Of a stretch of DNA of 64,000 bases, positions 27,468 to 34,377 are shown in pieces. Position 1 is the first letter of the stretch, and every line of letters starts with the position of its first letter. The DNA is from Spirulina sp034932185 (GTDB lineage Bacteria > Cyanobacteriota > Cyanobacteriia > Cyanobacteriales > Spirulinaceae): contig NZ_JAYGHW010000007.1 in NCBI RefSeq assembly GCF_034932185.1, positions 1 to 64,000 of the forward strand, given 5' to 3'. Under the pieces are notes generated by a model. That model ran no database searches, was not told the DNA's origin, and worked only from the letters and a program-made list of their open reading frames with translations. The translations under genes and the position numbers were made by a program.

Positions 27468-28376
27468 TTGGATGCGGCCAACCAGCAGAAAATTTTAGGG
27501 TACTTCATCGAGGAGGCCAAGGAACATCTGGAAACCCTAGCAGAGGGTTTGATGGACTTGTCCAAAGTGATCAGCGACCCGGAAGAGATTAACGAACTCT
27601 TTCGGGCGGCGCACTCGGTGAAGGGTGGCTCTGCAATGTTGGGCTATAACAGCATCCAACGGACGGCCCACCGTTTAGAAGACTGTTTCAAAATTCTCAA
27701 GGAGCATGATATTCCCGCCGACTCAAAGTTAGAGTCTTTATTTCTTAAAGGCTATGACACACTCCACACACTCATTGATCAGTTAGAAAGCCCTTTTGGG
27801 TTACGGGATGAGGAGGCGGACAAGATTACGGCGGCCGCTGACCCGGATTTTGCGGAGTTGGAGGCTTATTTAAACCAGTTGGTGAATGGGGTGGTTCCGG
27901 CTCCGGCTCCGGTGGTGCAGGCGGCTGCGGCGGCCATGGCTCCGGAACAGGCGGAGTTTAGTAAAAAAGTGACGGTATTGCTCAAGGAAATGCTGACGCT
28001 GTTTAAACAGAAGCCCAGTCCGGCGGGGCGTAAGGAATTACAAAAGCGCTGTGTGCGGTTAGCGAAGTTGGCCCCCCAAGTGAAGCCCTGGCAACGGTTA
28101 ACGAAGGCTTGCCATCAGGCGGTGGCGAATCCGAAATTTGGTTATCGGACGTTGGCCCCGGTGGTGATTCAGGAGTTAAAGCAGGGGAGCGATCGCCTCG
28201 CCCTCAAGCAGGGAGATCAAGTGAAGATCAGCCCAGAGTTGCGGCAATTGGCCACGGCAAAAGTTCCCCAAATCCTGATCCCAGTGGAACCAAAAGCAGC
28301 AGCAAGGACATTATTGCGAGCTTTTGATAAGCAGCAGGTGGGGCAGTTGGTGAAATTACTCTCGGAGGTATCTTAG
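27468..28376 (+). CDS. HPt-domain phosphotransfer protein
   Basis: 302 residues from TTG 27468 with GGGAG at 27453-27457; no better start exists. Residues 1-120 are a CheA-type HPt bundle with phospho-histidine H49 in FRAAHSVKGGSAMLG. An alanine/proline linker (about 142-158) leads to a C-terminal domain of about 140 residues that I do not recognise and that has no kinase motifs. It should relay phosphate between a kinase and response regulators, perhaps in a phototaxis/pilus pathway. No partner gene adjoins it. Confidence 0.85.
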   Translation: MDAANQQKILGYFIEEAKEHLETLAEGLMDLSKVISDPEEINELFRAAHSVKGGSAMLGYNSIQRTAHRLEDCFKILKEHDIPADSKLESLFLKGYDTLHTLIDQLESPFGLRDEEADKITAAADPDFAELEAYLNQLVNGVVPAPAPVVQAAAAAMAPEQAEFSKKVTVLLKEMLTLFKQKPSPAGRKELQKRCVRLAKLAPQVKPWQRLTKACHQAVANPKFGYRTLAPVVIQELKQGSDRLALKQGDQVKISPELRQLATAKVPQILIPVEPKAAARTLLRAFDKQQVGQLVKLLSEVS

Positions 28377-28387
28377 GAGGTTTTTCA

Positions 28388-28633
28388 ATGGGTGTGGAAT
28401 CTTGGGGGAGGCTCATCTTTGGAGCATTTGCTTGGATTTTTTTCGGCTTAATCCTCTGGCGTTTAGGCTCATTTGTGCGCGATCTTTGGATACGAGCGGC
28501 AACAATGCACCGCATTCCCTGTACTCAATGCCAATTTTTCACCAATCAAACGGTGTTAAAATGTACAGTCCATCCCGATTGGGCAAACACGGAAACCGCG
28601 ATCTTTTGTCGTGATTTCCATCCCCAAGACTAG
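28388..28633 (+). CDS. Small membrane protein with four-cysteine tail
   Basis: 81 residues, ATG 28388, with a strong AGGAGG (28375-28380) overlapping the stop of the HPt gene, so the two are probably cotranscribed. One membrane helix (LIFGAFAWIFFGLILWRLG) is followed by a cytoplasmic tail with cysteines in PCTQCQFF, LKCTVHP and IFCRDF. The CxxC...C...C pattern could bind Zn or an Fe-S cluster. It looks like a conserved cyanobacterial protein of unknown function. Confidence 0.8.
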   Translation: MGVESWGRLIFGAFAWIFFGLILWRLGSFVRDLWIRAATMHRIPCTQCQFFTNQTVLKCTVHPDWANTETAIFCRDFHPQD

Positions 28634-28659
28634 CTTTAGTGTCATTATGAGTAGTAATT

Positions 28660-28917
28660 ATGAGCTATCCAGTTTTGATTTATCCCAGTGAAAAAGGTGG
28701 TTATGTCGCAGAAGTTCCAGCACTGAAAGGGTGTTTAGCTCAGGGCGAAACCTTAAATGAAACCTTAGAGGAACTGGAAATCGTTGAAAATTTTTGGATT
28801 GAAACTGCCAAAAAATATGGACAAACTTTACCAGATGTTGAGGGAGCAATTCAAAAGGTTAAAACATTAAGTTTCTCAGCGGTGTCGAGGGTGGGCAATG
28901 CTCCCCTAGATCCTTGA
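28660..28917 (+). CDS. HicB-like antitoxin without visible HicA
   Basis: 85 residues, ATG 28660. The degraded RNase H-like HicB fold is seen in YPVLIYPSEKGGYVAEVPALKGCLAQGETLNETLEEL followed by an amphipathic helix. HicB normally neutralises the dsRBD-type toxin HicA encoded beside it. No HicA-like frame (about 60-80 residues with GSHH) lies within the gaps on either side. It is therefore an orphan or part of a decayed pair. Start of an A/T-richer accessory stretch. Confidence 0.82.
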   Translation: MSYPVLIYPSEKGGYVAEVPALKGCLAQGETLNETLEELEIVENFWIETAKKYGQTLPDVEGAIQKVKTLSFSAVSRVGNAPLDP

Positions 28918-28947
28918 AATCTTTGATTTAGCCGATTCATATTCCGA

Positions 28948-28979
28948 ATGAAAATAAATGTTCAGAATTTAGGTATAAC
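28948..28979 (+). repeat. Duplicated 5' end of the downstream ATPase gene
   Basis: ATGAAAATAAATGTTCA followed by GAATTTAGGTATA repeats the first about 32 bases of the ATPase gene at 29570 (ATGAAAATAAATGTTCA, CAACTTAGGTGTG), with about four differences. It would encode MKINVQNLGIT before the similarity ends. It lies upstream of the LRAT-like gene, so that gene is bracketed by the two copies. Confidence 0.7.
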
Positions 28980-29043
28980 GTTTCTTCCCCCGTGACTTGG
29001 CTCAATCACGCGATTTCATCAACAACCCTAGCCCCTGCCTGCT

Positions 29044-29520
29044 ATGCCCTTATCTCCTGAACAAATCGAAAAGGCAATCCAAGAGATTGATCGCCTCGCC
29101 AATCCCGCCAGTCCCCGCTATGGGCGATTACTCCAGTGGCAAAATTTCCCCAATCCTGCTTGGCATTATGGCATCGGCCTCTCAGATACCCACATCTTCG
29201 ATACGGGGGGTATCTTGCAGCCCTTTACAAAGCACGATGCACAACAGGTTTTAGGGATTGACTCCATTGCTTTTGCACCAGATCAAACCATACAGCGATT
29301 AAAATATGCCCTCCATGTTTTTGCTCCCACCTGGCAATACAATGTACTGGGCTGGAACTGCGAACATTTGAGCCGGTTAATCGCCACAGACCAACCCCGA
29401 TGTTATCAAAGTCGCCCCATCTACTGGTTGTGTAATCTGACCCCAGAGGGCGATCATAAAACCGCACAGCAGCTTTTCCAAAACTACCTAAATACCATTG
29501 ATCCCAGCCTTGGTCAATGA
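29044..29520 (+). CDS. LRAT/NlpC-P60-like papain-fold protein
   Basis: 158 residues, ATG 29044. The permuted NlpC/P60 (LRAT) fold is shown by the early catalytic His in AWHYGIGLSDTHIFD and the later Cys in LGWNCEHLSRLI, the NCEH motif shared by LRAT acyltransferases. Relatives are thiol acyltransferases or hydrolases on lipids, and some occur as effectors in bacterial conflict systems. No signal peptide. It is placed directly before an ATPase-nuclease pair, separated by 49 bp, and may be a cargo or third component of that locus. Confidence 0.78.
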   Translation: MPLSPEQIEKAIQEIDRLANPASPRYGRLLQWQNFPNPAWHYGIGLSDTHIFDTGGILQPFTKHDAQQVLGIDSIAFAPDQTIQRLKYALHVFAPTWQYNVLGWNCEHLSRLIATDQPRCYQSRPIYWLCNLTPEGDHKTAQQLFQNYLNTIDPSLGQ

Positions 29521-29569
29521 GTGTGAGCCACTCCATCATGAAACAGATTATCTTAAATTTAAATTAGTA

Positions 29570-30967
29570 ATGAAAATAAATGTTCACAACTTAGGTGTGA
29601 TTAAGCAAGCAGAATTTGAATTAGGCGATCTGACGATTATTTGTGGGAAAAATAATTCTGGCAAAACCTATGTAGCCTATGCTGTATTTGGATTTTTAGC
29701 CACATGGCGAGAAGGTTTTGATGTCGAAATTGCCAATGATGTGATTGACCGAATTTTAAATCAAGGATTGGCCACAATTAATCTCAACAGTGATATTGAT
29801 TCTCCAGAACAAATCCTATCCCAAGCCTGCCAAGCCTACACCAAAAATCTTGCAGAAATTTTTGGCGCAGAACGAGCTAAATTTGCTCAGACATCCTTTG
29901 AAGTTTTTCTAGATTTAAATGGAAATTTTCTTGATCATGGCTATGAAACCAATATCGGAGCCAGCGGTTCTAATCAGCAAATTTTCTCCCTGATCAAACT
30001 TCCAAATAGTCCGGAACTGACCGTTACACTGCTAGCAGCAAAAGAAAATATTGATTTTCCTCGACAAATCATTAAAAAAATTATTAGTGATGCAATTAAG
30101 TACATTTTATTTGCTCGATTTTTCCCCCGTCCTTTTATTGCTAGTGCAGAAAGAACGGGAACAGCTATTTTTCGTAAAGAACTGAACTTTGCTCGTAATC
30201 GTCTCTTAAATGAATTGAGCCAAGTTGAGGGTGAAAAGGATCGTTTTGAATTGCTCTTTCAATCTTACGAAGATTATGCATTACCCATCCGAGCCAATGT
30301 TGAATTTGTGCGAAATTTAGAGGCAATTTCCAAGCGTAATAGTCAGTTAGGCGAAATTAATTCCAGCATTTTAGATTATTTTGATGATATTATTGGTGGC
30401 CGCTATGTTGTTACTAAAAATGATGAACTCTACTATATTCCTACAGGGAATAAAAAAGCCCAGTTAACCATGGACGAAAGTTCTAGTGCGGTGCGATCCT
30501 TACTGGATATTGGCTTTTATCTCAAACATATTGCCCAAGTTGGTGAATTACTGATCATTGATGAACCGGAACTCAACTTGCACCCAGAAAATCAGCGCCG
30601 GATCGCCCGCCTCATGGCTCGCTTGATCAACAGTGGCATTAAGGTATTGATCACAACCCATAGTGATTATATTGTTAAAGAATTGAACACGCTGATCATG
30701 CTTAATTCTGATAAACCCCACATTCAAAAGATTGCTGAACAGGCAGGTTATCAACAAGATGAAATTCTCGATGCTAGTCGTGTTAGGGCCTATATTGCCG
30801 AAGCAGCCCTTGTTCAATTATCCGGTAAATCAAGACGAACTCGCTGTCCGACCTTAATTGCTGCGCCAATTACACCGGAATTAGGGATCGAAATTTCTAG
30901 CTTTGACAGTGCTATTGAAGCGATGAATAAAATTCAAGAAGCCATCGTCTGGGGAGAAGGGTTCTAG
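29570..30967 (+). CDS. OLD/AAA15-type ABC-like ATPase
   Basis: 465 residues from ATG 29570; longer upstream frames overlap the LRAT gene. Walker A is GKNNSGKT (26-33) right after the N-terminal strand MKINVHNLGVIKQAEFELGDLTIICG, as in SMC/OLD-type ATPases. The ABC-like C-terminal lobe has LIIDEPELNLHPENQ (Walker B plus D-loop) and a switch His in LITTHSDYIV. No TOPRIM domain follows, unlike true OLD nucleases. The nuclease-like function appears to be in the next gene, whose GTG overlaps this stop (TAGTG). This resembles the ATPase subunit of two-gene defence systems such as Septu or PARIS. Confidence 0.85.
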   Translation: MKINVHNLGVIKQAEFELGDLTIICGKNNSGKTYVAYAVFGFLATWREGFDVEIANDVIDRILNQGLATINLNSDIDSPEQILSQACQAYTKNLAEIFGAERAKFAQTSFEVFLDLNGNFLDHGYETNIGASGSNQQIFSLIKLPNSPELTVTLLAAKENIDFPRQIIKKIISDAIKYILFARFFPRPFIASAERTGTAIFRKELNFARNRLLNELSQVEGEKDRFELLFQSYEDYALPIRANVEFVRNLEAISKRNSQLGEINSSILDYFDDIIGGRYVVTKNDELYYIPTGNKKAQLTMDESSSAVRSLLDIGFYLKHIAQVGELLIIDEPELNLHPENQRRIARLMARLINSGIKVLITTHSDYIVKELNTLIMLNSDKPHIQKIAEQAGYQQDEILDASRVRAYIAEAALVQLSGKSRRTRCPTLIAAPITPELGIEISSFDSAIEAMNKIQEAIVWGEGF

Positions 30968-31575
30968 TGTGGGATGTAGATTATCAAATCCTGTCAGAGT
31001 TGATTTCTGAATCAGCACAAATGCAACCCATTGATCTACCCTATGAAAGCCGAGAGATTATCTTAGCTGAAGCCGATCAAAGCATTCAATATTTCCTTAA
31101 AATCAAGGGATTGCCACGAGAGATTTTTATTATTAAATCTGATCAGTTTGCACCACCAGTAGGATTTTTTCAAGGATCACAAGGAGAATGCAAACGTTCA
31201 GACTATATTATTTTAGCAAAGATCAAATCAAAAAAAATAGCTATTTTCTTAGAATTAAAGTTAGGCAATCCAGATAATCAAGATATTATCAAACAACTTA
31301 AAGGTGGTTTTTGTTTGTTTAAATATTTGCAAAAACTTGGACAGATTTTCTGGCAAAACCCAAATTTTTTGAACGGTTATCAGATTCAATTTGTGGTAAT
31401 TAAGAACATACCAAGACAAGGCATATTGAATAAACGTTCATCGCAATTTAAGCGCGAAAATCTTATCACCTCTATTGAAATAGACCGCCATGATCTTGAA
31501 GAAATACCGCATTATTATTTATCGGTTAAGCATCAGCAAGAAATTTATTTTAGAGCATTTTTAGAAAAACCATGA
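30967..31575 (+). CDS. PD-(D/E)XK nuclease-like partner of the ATPase
   Basis: 202 residues from GTG 30967, translationally coupled to the ATPase by a one-base overlap. A candidate nuclease core is D79 in KRSDYIIL, then E96 and K98 in IAIFLELKLGN, and a Gln-containing helix (IIKQLKGG), matching D-x(16)-ExK with a following QxxxY-like helix. No family I can name. The protein is A/T-rich in codon use like its partner. The nuclease assignment rests on this short pattern and on context, and is inferred. Confidence 0.6.
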   Translation: MWDVDYQILSELISESAQMQPIDLPYESREIILAEADQSIQYFLKIKGLPREIFIIKSDQFAPPVGFFQGSQGECKRSDYIILAKIKSKKIAIFLELKLGNPDNQDIIKQLKGGFCLFKYLQKLGQIFWQNPNFLNGYQIQFVVIKNIPRQGILNKRSSQFKRENLITSIEIDRHDLEEIPHYYLSVKHQQEIYFRAFLEKP

Positions 31576-31580
31576 GGCAA

Positions 31581-31598
31581 GGGGCGATCGCCCCTCTT
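31581..31598 (+). terminator. HIP1-containing hairpin after the ATPase-nuclease pair
   Basis: GGGGCGATCGCCCC is a perfect 14-base palindrome, six bases after the stop and followed by TCTTT. It could end transcription of the operon, but the T-run is short and the core is a HIP1 site. Confidence 0.45.
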
Positions 31599-31677
31599 TG
31601 GTAGTTCCTAGATAATCTTGTGCTGTGGAGCTTAGGAACTGTTAAAATAGCCCATTGCCTCGCAATTCTTCACCACC

Positions 31678-32505
31678 ATGGCTAAAAAACAACGGTTAGA
31701 CTGCCTCTTGGTTGAGCGGCAATTCTGTGCATCGCGGCAACTGGCCCAGCGGTTGATCCGGGCGGGGGAAGTACGAGTCAATCAGCAATTGGTGGATAAG
31801 CCGGGGACGGAAATTGCCTTAGATGCAGAGATTGAGGTGAAGGCCAAACCGCCCTATGTGTCGCGGGGGGGGGAGAAGTTGGCGCAAGCGTTGGCGGTGT
31901 TTGGGATTGAGGTGGGCGATCGCCTTTGTCTCGATGCGGGGATTTCCACCGGGGGCTTTACCGATTGCCTCTTGCAACGGGGGGCAAAGCAGGTCTATGG
32001 CGTGGATGTGGGCTATGGGCAAGTGGCTTGGTCACTGCGCCAAGATCCCCGCGTTATCCTCAAGGAGCGCACGAATATCCGCCATCTCACTGCCACAGAA
32101 CTCTATCAGGGGGCGATGTTGCCGGATTTTGCCGTAGCGGATGTTTCGTTTATTTCCCTGACAAAGATTTTACCGGCGTTGTGGGGGCTATTGCGAGAAC
32201 CCCGTGAGGTGGTGTTGTTGGTGAAACCACAGTTTGAGGTGGGGCGCGATCGCGTCGGCAAAAATGGGGTGGTGCGCGATGCCGGGGATCAGGCAGGGGC
32301 GATCGCCCAAGTGATCACCACCGCCCAAGGTTTAGGCTGGGGCTACCGGGGGGTAACGGCCTCCCCCATTACTGGCCCGGCGGGTAACGCGGAATATTTG
32401 CTCTGGCTCCGGCAGGGGGAGGGGGAGGCGATCGCCCTCCCAGAATTGAAAGCCCTCACCACCGCCACCCTGAACCCCCTCACTAAAAAACCGGGTGAGG
32501 AATGA
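31678..32505 (+). CDS. tlyA: TlyA-family rRNA 2'-O-methyltransferase (hemolysin A type)
   Basis: 275 residues, ATG 31678. An N-terminal S4 RNA-binding domain (RLDCLLVERQFCASRQLAQRLIRAGEVRVN) is followed by an FtsJ-type Rossmann methyltransferase: YVSRGGEKLAQAL, the SAM-binding LCLDAGISTGGFTDCLL, DFAVADVSFISL and LLVKPQFEVGRD. Family members methylate 16S/23S rRNA riboses and confer capreomycin sensitivity. Older annotations say hemolysin. Convergent with sigC. Confidence 0.93.
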   Translation: MAKKQRLDCLLVERQFCASRQLAQRLIRAGEVRVNQQLVDKPGTEIALDAEIEVKAKPPYVSRGGEKLAQALAVFGIEVGDRLCLDAGISTGGFTDCLLQRGAKQVYGVDVGYGQVAWSLRQDPRVILKERTNIRHLTATELYQGAMLPDFAVADVSFISLTKILPALWGLLREPREVVLLVKPQFEVGRDRVGKNGVVRDAGDQAGAIAQVITTAQGLGWGYRGVTASPITGPAGNAEYLLWLRQGEGEAIALPELKALTTATLNPLTKKPGEE

Positions 32506-32519
32506 GTTCAAAACCCGGT
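32490..32519. terminator. Hairpin at the tlyA/sigC convergence
   Basis: ACCGGGT (32490-32496) and ACCCGGT (32513-32519) form a 7-bp stem across the tlyA stop, with an A-run before it (useful as a T-run for the leftward sigC transcript). It belongs to the ACCGGGT repeat type seen at 18.3 and 19.1 kb. Possible terminator for sigC. Confidence 0.4.
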
Positions 32520-32540
32520 GCTTGGGATGGATGGCAACCC

Positions 32541-33878
32541 TTAGGCCAAATTTTCCAGGTAGTCCCGGACACGGTTGCGGCGTTTCGGTTGGCGCAACTT
32601 TTGCAGGGCTTTGGCTTCGATTTGGCGCACCCGCTCACGGGAAAGCTCCAAGGCGCGACCAATTTCAGCGAGAGAATAGGGGCTGCCGGTTTTGAGACCG
32701 TAGCGCAGTTGAATCACCTCCCGTTCACGGGTGGTGAGATCCGCTAACAATTGTTGCAACTCCCGCATCAGAGCTTCCCGCATCAGATTATCTTCCGGTG
32801 AAGCTTCTTCGGTTTCAAGGAGATCCCCTAATTCCGTATCCTTTTCTTTCCCCACTTTAATTTCCAAAGAAACAGAGCGGGGGACTCGTAACAGCACATC
32901 TCGCACCTGCTCCGCGGTCATGTCCAATTCCTTGGCGATATCTTCGGTGCGGGCGGTGCGGCCCTTTTCTTGGGAGATTTTCCGTTGGGCTTTTTTGATT
33001 TTGTTGAGTTTTTCGGTGATGTGGACGGGGAGCCGGATCGTGCGGCTTTGGGTGGCGATCGCCCGCGTAATTCCCTGACGAATCCACCAATAGGCATAGG
33101 TACTGAAGCGATAGCCTTTCGTGGGGTCGAATTTCTCCACCGCCCGCTCTAAACCGAGGGTTCCCTCTTGGATCAGATCGAGGAGTTCTAACCCGCGATT
33201 TTGATATTTCTTCGCCACCGACACGACGAGCCGCAGATTAGCCTTGATCATGTGCTCTTTGGAGCGAGCGCCGGATTTTTGCATCTGCTCCAGTTCCGCC
33301 ACCGTCAGATTGGCAATCATGGCCCAGTGGCTTTTGCCTTGGGAAATGGTTTGTTTGAGCAGTTCCGTATCCATATCCAGGCTGCGGGCCCACCGTTCCC
33401 AAGAAGGGCGATGGCCCAGTTGGGCAACGAGGCGATCGTGGGCTTGGATTAATAAAACAAATCGGAACATCACCTGGAGATGGTGACGATAAAGGAGATA
33501 GGGATGCCAGAGCCAATCGGCATTAGCATGGCTGAGGAGCATCCGGGTTAAACCCACAGTTTCCGGGGCCTCAGCAGCCTGGGCAGCGCGATCGCGCAGT
33601 TCCATTAACTGCACATAGCGTTGAATAATTTGCGCCTCTGACACTTCCTCATCTCGTTTGAGGAGAGGAACACGGCCAATTTCCGTGAGATAGAGCCGGA
33701 CGAGATCGGTGGTGGTACGAGTCCCCCGTTTCCCCCCTTTGTTTTCCTCTGTTTCCGTATAGTCAACATCATTGATTTCATCAACCATGGGGTTGAGCGC
33801 TGGGTCATGGCCCGATAACCCTAAGGGCAGATCAGGGGATGAATCATCCTGCGGCTTGGAAAAAGGAAGTGATGACAT
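32541..33878 (-). CDS. sigC: Group 2 RNA polymerase sigma factor, SigC-like
   Basis: 445 residues from ATG 33878 (an in-frame TTG lies five codons earlier). Region 1.2 is TDLVRLYLTEIGRVPLL; region 2 is HMIKANLRLVVSVAKKYQNRGLELLDLIQEGTLGLERAVEKFD with the -10 recognition stretch YRFSTYAYWWIRQGITRAI. Region 3 and region 4 end in LSRERVRQIEAKALQKLRQ. The N-terminal and linker sequences fit the cyanobacterial SigC branch, linked to stationary phase, carbon/nitrogen balance and heat. Between regions 1.2 and 2 there is an aromatic segment (LLSHANADWLWHPYLLYRHH) that I do not recall in other SigC proteins. Confidence 0.8.
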   Translation of the reverse strand: MSSLPFSKPQDDSSPDLPLGLSGHDPALNPMVDEINDVDYTETEENKGGKRGTRTTTDLVRLYLTEIGRVPLLKRDEEVSEAQIIQRYVQLMELRDRAAQAAEAPETVGLTRMLLSHANADWLWHPYLLYRHHLQVMFRFVLLIQAHDRLVAQLGHRPSWERWARSLDMDTELLKQTISQGKSHWAMIANLTVAELEQMQKSGARSKEHMIKANLRLVVSVAKKYQNRGLELLDLIQEGTLGLERAVEKFDPTKGYRFSTYAYWWIRQGITRAIATQSRTIRLPVHITEKLNKIKKAQRKISQEKGRTARTEDIAKELDMTAEQVRDVLLRVPRSVSLEIKVGKEKDTELGDLLETEEASPEDNLMREALMRELQQLLADLTTREREVIQLRYGLKTGSPYSLAEIGRALELSRERVRQIEAKALQKLRQPKRRNRVRDYLENLA

Positions 33879-34121
33879 GGCAAATTTTATCAATCGAGAG
33901 GGGGGGAGGGGTACGCTTGGGATCGGATCTGGGGGGATTCACCCCCTAACCTTAAGGGTACGCAAATTTTCCCAAAGAACAAGTGACTTCTGTCAAAGGG
34001 TAGATTAATCTACATCACGGATTCTGCTGATTCCTGAAGGATTTGCGCCAATCTGCCACCAGGCACATTTCCCCCCCCATAATGCCATCAATCCCCCTCA
34101 GGGGATTGAGCAGATTCCCAG

Positions 34122-34149
34122 GTAGGGGTGAAAAATTTTTGCCCCTACC
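34122..34149. repeat. Short version of dispersed repeat B
   Basis: GTAGGGGTG, AAAAATTTTT and GCCCCTACC give an almost perfect 28-base palindrome, the ends of repeat B without its middle. It lies in the gap between sigC and crtH, 25 bp upstream of a consensus promoter. Confidence 0.7.
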
Positions 34150-34174
34150 CCTGCAAAAATTACTCTCAATAGTA

Positions 34175-34203
34175 TTGACATGTATTCTCAATAAGTGCAT
34201 AAT
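34175..34203 (+). promoter_or_regulatory. Consensus SigA-type promoter
   Basis: TTGACA at 34175-34180 and CATAAT at 34198-34203 are separated by exactly 17 bp. This is the best sigma-70 promoter seen in the window. The start point is expected near 34208-34211. A strong terminator 35 bp further on suggests it makes a short RNA rather than only reading into crtH. Confidence 0.7.
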
Positions 34204-34207
34204 CAAT

Positions 34208-34274
34208 ATCGTGTTCTCCTCTCTGTTATGGATTCAGCAAGCGGGACAGGCGTAAATCGCCTTGTCCCCCTTTT
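34208..34274 (+). ncRNA. Candidate small RNA of about 65 nt upstream of crtH
   Basis: The expected start from the promoter at 34175-34203, an unstructured CU-rich head (TTCTCCTCTCTG at 34214-34225, complementary to a Shine-Dalgarno such as AGAGGAG), and a terminator hairpin at 34243-34268 followed by CCTTTT define a transcript of about 65 nt with no plausible reading frame. The layout resembles the cyanobacterial regulator Yfr1 (CU-rich single-stranded loop plus terminator), but its ACUCCUCACAC core is absent. A crtH leader with transcription attenuation is the alternative. Confidence 0.45.
34243..34274 (+). terminator. Rho-independent terminator
   Basis: GGGACAGGCG (34243-34252) pairs with CGCCTTGTCCC (34258-34268), 10 bp with one bulged T and a TAAAT loop, followed by CCTTTT. 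It ends the short transcript from the promoter at 34175 and lies about 100 bp before crtH. Confidence 0.7.
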
Positions 34275-34377
34275 CATCTCTAGGGGTGTGAGATTGTTGG
34301 TATTTAGGATTGAATAACCCCGATCGCCCCCCTCTCCTTTGCAGTCAATGGTAGGCTAGGGAAGAATCTGTCTCGCT

